DNA of 64,000 bases from positions 51,027 through 115,026 of the forward strand of contig JAYVZE010000227.1 in NCBI GenBank assembly GCA_043783625.1, given 5' to 3'. This document shows, one piece after another, positions 8,752-18,800 of the stretch; position 1 is the stretch's first letter, and each line of letters opens with the position of its first letter. The translations under genes and the position numbers were made by a program. The notes beneath the pieces are model-generated. The model was not told where the DNA came from and searched no databases. It saw only the letters and a program-made list of their open reading frames with translations. The DNA is from JAFDVL01 sp043783625 (lineage in GTDB: Bacteria; Acidobacteriota; Blastocatellia; RBC074).

Positions 8752-8824
8752 AACTGCCATCAAAAGCCAGTCACACAAAAAATTATTTGTGTCAGGGGTT
8801 GGTGTGTCAAAATTTGGAGAAACC

Positions 8825-11800
8825 ATGAAGAACTCTACTTTCCGTTCACCGAAAGAATTATTGCAAGCCGTCATCAATCGTCGTGTACCGCGCCATTTCG
8901 GGCGGCAACTCATCAGCCTGATTCTAGCGATCACGTTGGTAACAAATCCGTTGCTGGCAGCTCCGCAAGGATTCACGCTGCTCGGACACGAGATGAGCTA
9001 CGGTGCCTCGTTCTGGTGGCATAATAACGGCTGGGCGGCGAAGGTTGCAAAATGGTTTCCGCAACAAACCAAGCCAACGGACACAAAAGGCTGGGACGGG
9101 AAAGGCGCGCCACCAAATACACCACCTGAACCCAAGGAACAGGAAAAGCAGAGTGACCGTGATTACAAAGTCCAGAGGATTGAAATTTCGCCGCGTGATG
9201 TCGTAATTCAAACGGGTGAGAAAATCGTTTTTTCGGCGATTGCGTACGACCAAAGCGGCAACATGGTTCCCGGTGTGAAATACACGTGGGATGGGAATGA
9301 TGAAGGCAAAAATCGCCGCATGAGCGTCACACTGCGGGGCGAATTTTCTTCGCCAGTGGCTGGCAAATATAAAGTCACGGTGGAAGCACTGGGCAAAAAA
9401 GATAGCGTCAAAGTGGAGGTTGTCGGCGATGAGATCAAGCCCAAAGATCAGGGCGTGCAAGTCGGATCTGTGTCGTCACACGATCAACCAAAACCCGCCA
9501 AAATCGGACTACGGAGTGCTCCGAACTCGCCCAAAGAAGCGGCTCCGCTGCGTCAAAATGAATCGAACAAACTGGCGAAACTCAGTGATAAATCCACTCG
9601 TGCTGCCGCGACTGCGGCGATGATCGTGCAGGCCACTCCCTACGACGTTAACCAATGGAATTCGACCAATTATACAACGGCGGATGATGCGTGCATGGAA
9701 ACCGGGCAAATGCCGGGGCATGCAGTGGATGGCGGCGCGGGCAGTGGTAATTTTCAATTTTCCGCACCGATTATTGGGATGGATGGTCGCGGCATTGATC
9801 TGAATCTGTCCATGAATTACAACTCGCGGCTGTGGCATAAATCCGGCACGGATATGTATTTCGATATTGATAAAGATTACATCCCGGGCTGGACATTTGG
9901 TTTTGGTAAAATCATGACGGCTGGCAGCGGATATATGATGATTGATGCCGATGGGACACGGCATAGCTATGGCGGCAATGTCTGGAACTATTCAGCACCG
10001 AATACTTCACTGCAAGGGTTTGACGGCTATACGAAAGATGGGACTTTCATCAACTACTGGGTGAAGGGGTACAAGCCGCAATTTTCCGGCAATCTCATTC
10101 AGCAAGCACAGGCCTGGCTGCCCAATGGGACAAACATTGTATACGGTGCGGCAGCAAAATTAGCCGCCTATCCGGTTCAAATTACCGATGCCAATGGCAA
10201 CTACATCACAATCACGTATGTCAATAATCAAGGGCCGAATATTGCCACGATCACAGACACACTGGGACGGCAAGTTAAATTTCAGTACACGGCATTTAAT
10301 GGCAGTGATGTGGTGACATCAATTACGGCTCCGGGTTACAACGGAGGCGCGGATCGCGTCGTCGTGCAGTATGCGTATGATACGCGAAGCCTGACGCTCG
10401 CGGGAGTGGGAACGGGAACGACTTATGGTTTCAGCGGGGTTACGCCACGCGTGCAAAACAGCCTGATTACCGTGATGAAAGCGATTTATTATCCTGCGAC
10501 TAGGACAGGATATTGGTTCGGTTACGGGGATTCCTATTCGAACTATGGAATGCTTCGCCGGATCAGTGAACGGCGACAGATGAATTGCACCAACCCGAAT
10601 AGTACAACAGCACAAGCTGCTTTTGCCGCTGCTGCCAATGATCCTGATGGGTCAGGTTTTATGTCGCGGGAAATGGTGTATTCGACAACGACCTTTCCGG
10701 GGTACAGCAGTACTACCGGAGTGCTGACAGATTCTCCAAAATACGACCGGATGACGGAAGATTGGGCGGGAAGGCAGCAAGCCACTGTCCCGCAACCCGT
10801 GACAGAATATTCGGTTGTCATGGGAGCTACTGTCGTGACACGCATCACGCGGCGCGACAGTGCCACCACAGATGGCTTAACCACCGAACAAATCACCGAC
10901 AATAATTCATCCTCATTGACCTTTGGCTTATTGCAGGAAGACAAAACTTTCCCGAATAAAACCTCGACCACGCCGCTGCGCAAATCCAAAGTGTATTGGG
11001 AAGTACCAGCGCAGGGAGCCTATACTTTTCCTTCCAATAATGGCTCGCCACGCCCGAACCATACGGAAATTACGGATGAGCGCAATCAAATGACCTCGAC
11101 GTATTACACGTATGGAGCGAATTTCAATCAGGTCACGGATGTCAGAGAGTATGGTTGGAGCAATCAATTACTGCGCCGTACCCACACCGACTACAACAAT
11201 ACGACGAGTTATATTGGTTCCTGGTTCAATTACAGTGGTAACTATCCGAGCTATTGGGGTCGCCATATTTTAAGTCTGGTCAGTGCGGTCGAGGTCTACG
11301 CATCGGATGACACCACGAGAGTCTCTCGGACGGAATATCAGTATGATGGAGTAGGTTTAATGGATGCGCCGGGTGTCGTCCAACACTGGGAAGCCTCGAA
11401 TCCGTACGCGCCTTACTATCAAGATTGTGGTTGGAACTATGACGCTAACTGTGATTGTAACATCTGGAGTTGCGGTCAGCCATATACGGCCTACATACCA
11501 GCGACTGATTACCGTGGAAATGTCACGAATGTGAAACGGTATGCCGATGCGGTGAATTATACAACCGACACGAATGCGCTGGTGGAAACGCGCAGCTATG
11601 ACATTGCGGGAAATCTGCGTATCGCATCTACCTCGTGCTGCGAACAGACCAGTTTCAATTACACATCAGCGACGGCGTATACCTGGCCGACTTCCGTGAC
11701 GCGCGGTTCTGCGAGCGATCCGACGCAGCAAAATACCAGCAGCACGGTTTATGATTTCAATACGGGACTGGTGAATTCGGCGACGGATGCGAATGGGAGA

Positions 11801-14800
11801 ACTTCAACCGTCAGCTATGACACAGTTAGTTTGCGTCCCGTAGGTGAATATTCGCCCACCGGAGGCTACGCCTATCACGCCTATTACGACGACTCTTTGC
11901 TGGTGATTGATTACGTCTACGAGGCCGGACAAAGTTTGTATACGTGGGCGAATCGGGTAGATAAATATCTGGACGGCTATGGTCGCGTTGCCGCCGAAAT
12001 CGGCTATACGGCCGGCTACGCCATGGATGTGGTGGATTCGGTCTATGACCAGTTTGGACGGATGCAGAAACAATCCCGACCTTATCGGCGCAACGCGGAT
12101 TGGTCGGTCAATGAAACGCCACAATGGACGAACTATACCTACGACGTGCAGGATCGTATCAGCACTGTCGTTGCGCCGGATGGCAGCACGACCTGTCGTT
12201 TTTATAACGAATCCAGCTATCCCGCCGTCGCTACCGCCGGAACCGGAAATACCATTCGCGTCAAAGATGCGTGGAACCGCGAACGATGGGCGAAGAGCGA
12301 TGAACAGGGACGCATGGTGGAAGTCGTCGAGCCTGATCCGGCGGGCAGTGGAGCTTTGACGACAGGCGGTTTCAAAACAAATTATGGGTACAATACGCTC
12401 GGCAATGTCACGACCGTGATGCAAGGCGCGCAAACCCGCAATTTCAAATACGATTCACTTGGACGGTTAACGAATCAGAAATTAGCGGAGCGCAATGCGA
12501 CGCTGGACGACAATGGAAATGCGGGAACCTTGTGGAGCGATTATTTCAAATACGATAATCGCGGCAATTTAATTGAGCGCAGGGATGCACGGCGCGTCAA
12601 GACGACGTTCAATTACAACACCGATCCGCTCAATCGCTTACAAAGTGTGAGCTATGACAAATCCGCTGCGCCGAATGCCACTAATATTCTGGCGGCGGCG
12701 ACGGTGACGTACAGCTATGAAACGACGGCAGGCAAAGACAAGACGCGCCTGCTGGGGACGAGTCTGACGACGGTGAACAGCTTACCCGCAGGCTTTGGCA
12801 ATCAATCGTTCGGCTATGACAGTGAAGGAAGATTAAGCAGTGCGACGCAAAGTTACGGCAACAGCCGGAGCGCAACCACCAGCTATGTTTTTGATACCTT
12901 GGATCGCGTCAGTCAGGCGAATTATCCGGCGCAAACCGGACAGACCGGAAATCCAGTGCGGCAGGCTGTGCCGACGTATGACATTGCTTCGCGGTTAAGT
13001 TCACTGACGTACAATGGAACGGCGATGGCGACAAATCCGGTGTACAACGCCTCCAGTCAGACGACAAGTTTGAATCTGGGGAATACGACGCAGGAACAAT
13101 ATACGTTTGATCCGCAGACGGGATTGTTGACACAACAAAAAGTAATGCAAGGAGCGAACACGCATGTAGATTTGAGCTACGATTATTCCAATCAATATGC
13201 CGGAGCCGCGAATCCGACGTGGAAAACCGGACAACTCAGCAAGATCACGGACAACAAGAATACGAACCGGAATCGTAAATATAGCTACGACAAACTCGGA
13301 CGCTTGACGCAGGCACAAGGCGGCGCGACTTTCAGTTTATGGTCACAAACCTACGCCTACGATCAATATGGGAATCGGACGGGAGTGACGAAGACGGGGA
13401 ATTCAGCGGGAGGCGGCGCGATAGAATCTGACGGCATCGCCAGCGTAACTTTCAATGCCGCGAACAACCGCATCACGACTACGAATTTCGCTTATGATGA
13501 AGCGGGGAACCAGACACAGAGTAATGAAAATGGTCAGGTACAAAGTTATCGCTACGACGCAGCCGGACGCTTGGCGGAAGTGACGACGACGGGAGTTCAT
13601 ACTTACGCCTATGGAGCTAGTAATCAACGCTTGCAGATGATCGAAGCGGGAGCGTTGGGCAGCAACACGCTCTATGCGTGGGAAGGCGGGAGCGTCATCG
13701 CGGAATACAACGGAGCGAGCAACGGGATGGCTTGGACGAAAAGTTATGTTTATCTCGGCGGCAGATTGCTGGCGACGGAAGCCCCGCTCACGACAAGTAC
13801 CACGGAAATCAAATATCAGCATCCTGACAGATTAGGCACTCGCTTGGTCACGAATACCAGCGGCGCAGTCGTCAGTGAAAACATCAGCCTGCCCTTCGGA
13901 GCCACGATCAGCGGCGAATCCCTCAACCTCGCAGGCAGCGCGACGAAGAAGAGATTCACGAGCTATGATCGCAGCGACACGACGAAGTTGGATTATGCGG
14001 TGAACAGGCATTACTCATCGGCACAGGGAAGATTTACGCAAGTTGATCCAATTGGCATGAGCGCGACGAGTTTGGGAAATCCGCAGAGTCTGAATCTCTA
14101 TGCCTATTGTGGCAATGACCCGATTAATCAAACTGATCCAAGTGGGCTGTTTAGTTGGAAAACTTTTTTAAAAATCGTGGGAATCGTGTTGATTGCAATT
14201 GCCGTTATTGTGGCAGTCTTAACTATTGTTTCCGTATTAAATGTACTAAGTGGTCTTATTATTGCGGTTGGTGAGGAAGGTGCTGCTGCTGCCGGATTGT
14301 CAGTTGGGGCAAAACTAGCAATCGCAGGTGGGTTGGCAGCGGCAGGTGCTGTTTCTATTTATGCAAGTGTGCAAATCAAAAATCGCCCGAAACTAAAACC
14401 TCAACCAAAATCTCGACCAAAACCTCCAAATCAAGGAGGAGAAGGCGGGACAGGAGGAGCAGTGATAACAAGCGGCGCGGCGGCAGCGGCTGCGGTGGTT
14501 GCTGCTACTAGCATACCTGGAGAACAATCAACCTGCCCTAGTTGGGCGAATGGAGCAGGAGATGAATATCAGAAGATTGCAAAAACTATCAATTCAACTT
14601 TCAATGCAGAAAAAAGTACTATTGCACCTAATCCAAAACTAAGTGAAATCCAGACTACAAATATTTTTCAAGCTAATGGATGGACGCGGTTTAGATTCAA
14701 TATAAATACGACTCATTGGGGAGGGGCAGATTTTGAGAAATATATCAATGGGGCTTGGTATCACCTCACAGTCGGTTATGGAGGAAATCTCTCTGATATT

Positions 14801-14923
14801 GGGATTATTCCAGATAATAACGTATCCCCGCCATTCATTCAGATACATTGTGAGCCAAAATATCGACCATCATCTTGGAGTCATTTGAAAGATTTTCTAA
14901 CTCCTTCGCGGTTTAAAAAGTAA
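8825..14923 (+). CDS. Secreted Rhs/YD-repeat polymorphic toxin-type protein
   Basis: About 2032 residues. The ATG at 8825 follows GGAGA (8816-8820) and begins a convincing Sec signal (positively charged to residue 38, then LISLILAITLVTNPLLAA). A bacterial Ig-like domain lies at about 120-210 (SPRDVVIQTGEKIVFSAIAY). Many YD repeats occupy about 330-1700 (for example YDSLGRLTNQ, YDAAGRLAEV), forming the shell that encloses a toxin. The Rhs core ends at about 1776 with GRFTQVDPIG and NLYAYCGNDPINQTDPSG. The variable C-terminus (about 1777-2032) contains a strongly hydrophobic stretch, a proline/lysine linker and a ~125-residue terminal domain that I do not recognise. This tail is visibly more AT-rich than the core, as is usual for swapped toxin tips. 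A reading frame open from 8645 lacks a signal at its start and would translate the tandem repeat. Confidence 0.9.
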   Translation: MKNSTFRSPKELLQAVINRRVPRHFGRQLISLILAITLVTNPLLAAPQGFTLLGHEMSYGASFWWHNNGWAAKVAKWFPQQTKPTDTKGWDGKGAPPNTPPEPKEQEKQSDRDYKVQRIEISPRDVVIQTGEKIVFSAIAYDQSGNMVPGVKYTWDGNDEGKNRRMSVTLRGEFSSPVAGKYKVTVEALGKKDSVKVEVVGDEIKPKDQGVQVGSVSSHDQPKPAKIGLRSAPNSPKEAAPLRQNESNKLAKLSDKSTRAAATAAMIVQATPYDVNQWNSTNYTTADDACMETGQMPGHAVDGGAGSGNFQFSAPIIGMDGRGIDLNLSMNYNSRLWHKSGTDMYFDIDKDYIPGWTFGFGKIMTAGSGYMMIDADGTRHSYGGNVWNYSAPNTSLQGFDGYTKDGTFINYWVKGYKPQFSGNLIQQAQAWLPNGTNIVYGAAAKLAAYPVQITDANGNYITITYVNNQGPNIATITDTLGRQVKFQYTAFNGSDVVTSITAPGYNGGADRVVVQYAYDTRSLTLAGVGTGTTYGFSGVTPRVQNSLITVMKAIYYPATRTGYWFGYGDSYSNYGMLRRISERRQMNCTNPNSTTAQAAFAAAANDPDGSGFMSREMVYSTTTFPGYSSTTGVLTDSPKYDRMTEDWAGRQQATVPQPVTEYSVVMGATVVTRITRRDSATTDGLTTEQITDNNSSSLTFGLLQEDKTFPNKTSTTPLRKSKVYWEVPAQGAYTFPSNNGSPRPNHTEITDERNQMTSTYYTYGANFNQVTDVREYGWSNQLLRRTHTDYNNTTSYIGSWFNYSGNYPSYWGRHILSLVSAVEVYASDDTTRVSRTEYQYDGVGLMDAPGVVQHWEASNPYAPYYQDCGWNYDANCDCNIWSCGQPYTAYIPATDYRGNVTNVKRYADAVNYTTDTNALVETRSYDIAGNLRIASTSCCEQTSFNYTSATAYTWPTSVTRGSASDPTQQNTSSTVYDFNTGLVNSATDANGRTSTVSYDTVSLRPVGEYSPTGGYAYHAYYDDSLLVIDYVYEAGQSLYTWANRVDKYLDGYGRVAAEIGYTAGYAMDVVDSVYDQFGRMQKQSRPYRRNADWSVNETPQWTNYTYDVQDRISTVVAPDGSTTCRFYNESSYPAVATAGTGNTIRVKDAWNRERWAKSDEQGRMVEVVEPDPAGSGALTTGGFKTNYGYNTLGNVTTVMQGAQTRNFKYDSLGRLTNQKLAERNATLDDNGNAGTLWSDYFKYDNRGNLIERRDARRVKTTFNYNTDPLNRLQSVSYDKSAAPNATNILAAATVTYSYETTAGKDKTRLLGTSLTTVNSLPAGFGNQSFGYDSEGRLSSATQSYGNSRSATTSYVFDTLDRVSQANYPAQTGQTGNPVRQAVPTYDIASRLSSLTYNGTAMATNPVYNASSQTTSLNLGNTTQEQYTFDPQTGLLTQQKVMQGANTHVDLSYDYSNQYAGAANPTWKTGQLSKITDNKNTNRNRKYSYDKLGRLTQAQGGATFSLWSQTYAYDQYGNRTGVTKTGNSAGGGAIESDGIASVTFNAANNRITTTNFAYDEAGNQTQSNENGQVQSYRYDAAGRLAEVTTTGVHTYAYGASNQRLQMIEAGALGSNTLYAWEGGSVIAEYNGASNGMAWTKSYVYLGGRLLATEAPLTTSTTEIKYQHPDRLGTRLVTNTSGAVVSENISLPFGATISGESLNLAGSATKKRFTSYDRSDTTKLDYAVNRHYSSAQGRFTQVDPIGMSATSLGNPQSLNLYAYCGNDPINQTDPSGLFSWKTFLKIVGIVLIAIAVIVAVLTIVSVLNVLSGLIIAVGEEGAAAAGLSVGAKLAIAGGLAAAGAVSIYASVQIKNRPKLKPQPKSRPKPPNQGGEGGTGGAVITSGAAAAAAVVAATSIPGEQSTCPSWANGAGDEYQKIAKTINSTFNAEKSTIAPNPKLSEIQTTNIFQANGWTRFRFNINTTHWGGADFEKYINGAWYHLTVGYGGNLSDIGIIPDNNVSPPFIQIHCEPKYRPSSWSHLKDFLTPSRFKK

Positions 14924-14954
14924 CTTGTCTAGTTCTATACCAAGAGATAAAATT

Positions 14955-15452
14955 ATGGAGCTTGCAAAAATGGTTAACGTAAGGGATGCAGTAACTTTTC
15001 AAGGGCTAAGAAGGTTACGTGTGATAGGATTACTCGCAACTTGTATATGGTTCAGCTTTCTATCTCAAGCTTGCAAAATTGAGATAGATACATCAGTCCA
15101 AATCATAGATCTAAATAATCCGCCAACTTTTACATTATCGGGAAACGGTTACTTAGCGCGTTTCGCAGTTTACGGACCATTGCCTGATTTTCAGTATCAA
15201 GAAAACTGGCCGATTGTTTGGGCTATCGTGCCTGATGCGGAAATGGCTGAGAAAAGAATATCTAAGTTACAGTCAATTACATTCGGTAAGCTACCTATAG
15301 GATTCAAAGAAATAAACCCTATAGGTAAGCTAGAAGCACTTTCTGAAGGCAAATTATATAGTGCGGTGGCGAATACTAACGGAGCCAATACAGGGTATTT
15401 GCATTTCACTATTCGTGATGGGAAGATCATTGAATTGCCGAAGGAAAAATGA
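14955..15452 (+). CDS. Putative immunity protein/lipoprotein paired with Rhs C-terminus
   Basis: About 165 residues from the ATG at 14955; a TTG at 14925 is an alternative and lies two bases from the rhs stop. An N-terminal hydrophobic segment ends in WFSFLSQAC, a possible signal or lipobox. The mature part has no recognised family; GFKEINPIGKLEALSEGKLY is a notable segment. Its position directly after an Rhs toxin-type tail, the same strand, its small size and its AT-rich composition like the tail are the classical arrangement of an immunity gene. The immunity role is inferred from context only. Confidence 0.55.
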   Translation: MELAKMVNVRDAVTFQGLRRLRVIGLLATCIWFSFLSQACKIEIDTSVQIIDLNNPPTFTLSGNGYLARFAVYGPLPDFQYQENWPIVWAIVPDAEMAEKRISKLQSITFGKLPIGFKEINPIGKLEALSEGKLYSAVANTNGANTGYLHFTIRDGKIIELPKEK

Positions 15453-15540
15453 TAGAGATTTGAGATAAGCTTATAGAAAAAACTTTATCATTACGAGCAA
15501 TCAATGCTTGAAGTTGATTGCTCATAGTTTAACAAGGCTG

Positions 15541-15815
15541 TGTGCGTGGGAAGGCGGCAGCGTGATTGCCGAATATAATGGCGCAGGCAACGGGATGGCA
15601 TGGACGAAGAGTTATATTTATCTCGGCGGCAGATTATTGGCGACGGAAGCTCCGCTCACGACGAGTACCACGGAAATTAAATATCAACATCCTGACAGAT
15701 TAGGCACACGCTTAGTCACGAGTAGTACGGGCGCAGTGGTGAGTGGAAATATCGGCTTACCGGAGCGAACATCGTTCAATCATCTGGCAGGGAGTGCCAC
15801 GAAGAAACCCGAGGC
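15541..15815 (+). pseudogene. Orphan Rhs core fragment
   Basis: The DNA from 15541 is closely similar to 13677-13900 of the large Rhs gene. Both encode WEGGSVIAEYNGA, SYVYLGGRLLATEAPL (I for V in the fragment) and KYQHPDRLGTRLVT, and most base differences are silent. The fragment lacks the upstream repeats and breaks after the segment matching AGSATKK. It then enters a stop beside the right direct repeat. Displaced C-terminal fragments after the immunity gene are typical of Rhs loci and provide alternative tips by recombination. This piece has lost its own tip. Confidence 0.85.
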
Positions 15816-15866
15816 AGGTTAGCACATTCAGTATTTTCAACTGAGAGACAGCTATTGCACCGTTGC
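15813..15866. repeat. Right copy of ~53-bp direct repeat flanking the Rhs locus
   Basis: Gap-free match to 8294-8347 with a shared 18-base core. It overlaps the stop codon and the last few codons (KATVQ) of the minus-strand GH18/NodB/GT2 gene. This makes it the likely original copy, and the left one a duplicated remnant. Confidence 0.75.
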
Positions 15867-18800
15867 CTTCCGCTCAATTTTTCCCCAGCCCATAACCGTT
15901 CCGCGAATCGCGGTAATCGTAGATTTGATCGCCACATAATACATTAATTGCCGATAGAAAAAGCGTTGCAGCAAGAGCCATACAAGTAAGCTCCAGTCTT
16001 CGTTTTTCTCTAATAAAAAAGCAATGAAGGCGGCGAGAAAGTCTACAAACAAAAACAGTGCGTAAAAAAATAAAATGCGCTTCAGCCCATCCGTCGAATA
16101 CTCTTGCGGATGCTGATATTTCTGCATCGCCGTAGTAATCAACGACACGATCATCATCAAATCCATAATCGGCGAAACCAGTGGAAAAAAAATCTGGAAG
16201 ATCAGCACATTTGGAATTGCAAACCAGCCGAGCGCGCCGTATTTCGGACGAAAGAGTGTATCAAGATGCTTCCACGATGCTTGTAATGTACCGTACATCC
16301 AACGAAATCTTTGTTTTAAAAATCCACTCACCGTGTCAGGTGCTTCGGTCAGCGCGATGGCTTCCGGTTCATAACTTATTTCATAGCCCAGACGCAAAAT
16401 TGCGAGCGTCAAATCCGCATCTTCGGCTAATGTTTCGTACGCGAAGCCACCTGCCTGCAACACCAAATCGCGCCGCCACGCACCAATTGCACCGGGGACT
16501 ACGGTAATGCAATTGAGCGCATCGAACGCCCGCCGGTCAAGGTTTTGCGAAGTGATGTATTCCAGCGCTTGCCAGTTTGTCAGTAGATTCAGGCGATTGC
16601 CGACTTTGGCATTGCCTGCGACTGCACCGATGCGCGGATCGTGAAAATGTCGCACCATTTTGCTGATGGCATCCGTGCTGAAAACCGTGTCGGCATCAAG
16701 CCCGAAAATAATTTCAGCTCCGGTTTGCTGAATGCCAAAATTCAAGGCGCGAGATTTCCCCCCGTTCGGTTTTGTGAAAGCCCGGACACTCGAGTGCGAG
16801 CCAAATTCATCAATCACTTTTTGATAAGTCGTGTCGCTCGAACCATCGTCCACCACAATAATGTCAAAGTTTTCGTAATCCGAGGCGAGCAACGAATAAA
16901 TTGTTTTATTGACGACTTTTTCTTCGTTGTACGCCGGAACAATCACGCTGACTTTGGGCTGAAAATCGGCGGGAAAAGTTTGATGCCGCCTACGCCACCA
17001 TTCACTAATCGCCATCGTACCAATGAATAAAAGACGCATCAATCCTAGTGTGATACCCGTGATAAATAACCAGCGCAAGGCAGAATTCAGCCAATTGATA
17101 AGCAAAAATCCGGCATCGAGAATGCTGGCTTGCAACGCCTCATTCGCTGGAATCGGCGGCATCACTTCATCACGGGTTTTGCCGATCAAGCTTGAGACCG
17201 GAACAAATTCATAATGTGCATCGCGCAAAGCTTTGATGATGAGCGGCAATGCGGCAACAGTTTCAGAACGATCTCCGCCTGCGTCGTGCAATAAAACAAC
17301 ATTGCCTTCGTTATTTTTAATCGCGTCAATCGTGTCTTTGACGATTTTGTCCACGCCGGGACTACGCCAATCGTTCGGATCAACTTGCATCCCGATGTTG
17401 TAATAATTCAGACTGCCTGTGAAGCGCAACGGCTCCACTTGATCAGGCGTTTCCGGCTCAATGTCTTCGGCATACGGCGGACGAAAAAGTAAGGTGCGAT
17501 GCCCGATGACGCTTTCCAGCAAGCGTTCCGTCGCGTTGAGTTCCAGCCGAAATTGTTGTTCCGAAATTGCGGCGACGTTGGGGTGCGTGAACGTGTGATT
17601 CCCAATTTCGTGACCTTCATCAGCAATGCGCCTGATTAAGTCAGGATTCAGATCACCGTTGATGCCAACAATAAAAAATGTAGCTTTTATATTGTTGGTT
17701 TTGAGTACGTCAAGAATTTGCGGCGTGAATTTTGCGTCCGGCCCGTCATCAAATGTCAGCGCAATTTTCTGCTTATTTTTCTCCTCGCCGCCGTACCGTG
17801 TAATGACATACGGCGAAGGTTGCTTCACCATTTTTTCCGAGGTAATCAAACCTGAAGATTGATCGTAGTTAAGTTCACGCAACCCGTTGCTTGGCTCCGC
17901 CGTGACCTTTAAAATTTCGCCTTTGCCTTCGTAATCCAAATCATAACCATACTGTAAAGTCTTGAGTTCATCTGCCGCATTGCGATCAAGTTTGGTACGT
18001 GCGGCAAAGGCTTCCCAAATCGAAGGGTCTTCCGAACCAAGCCGCCACAGCGCATATCCACGCGGATTGAAACGATTGCCCGCGATCATTTGATTGAAGG
18101 TTGTAATTGCATTCAGGAACCAAACTGAATGTGGATGGCCATCGTCGTCTTCGTAATTAAAAGTTGGATTCAACGAAGCCGGGTCAAGCGTAATTTTTTC
18201 TTCAGCCTCCTGTGCCAGACGTGCGGCGTCTTGAAACGTAATTTCTTCAGCAGGCTTTTTGCCTTGCTGCCAATCGTAACCGTAACTACCCACCGCAATT
18301 ACATATTTATTCGAAGGCAGCTCAGCAAAGCGTTTTTGTAAGGCCGAGGCGTACCAATTTTGTGAAGCTACTGCACCAGGTTCAGTTTCGTTCTCATGTT
18401 CGTCATACGCCATCAAAATCAGATAATCTGCAACCTCGCTGAGACCTTTGTAATCGAACGAAGAATCGTCTAATGGAACTGATTGCGAAATTTCCAAACT
18501 GAGCGGATGAAATGTCGCATACAACTCAATCATAAACTGCCGCAAATCTTTTTGGCTGGTTGGCGGAACATTTTCAAAATCAATGCTGATGCCTGCGAAT
18601 TTATTTTGCTGCACAAAATCCAGCAAATTCTTGATTGCATTGGCGCGTGCGGCTGGATTTGCCAACATCGTAGCGAGCTTCTCACGCTCCCATTCCAAAC
18701 CATCCGAGCGAAAATTATTGACGAGCGGAGCAATCGCCAACTCAGGGCGAGACTGACGAATGTAATCAAGTGTTTGCTTGAGCTTCGGCGGATCATCAAC

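Noticed and set aside
8645..8824. Rhs start before the heptamer tract
   Set aside because: It would encode repeated CNVQRAT and place the signal peptide internally; the ATG at 8825 has a ribosome site and signal.
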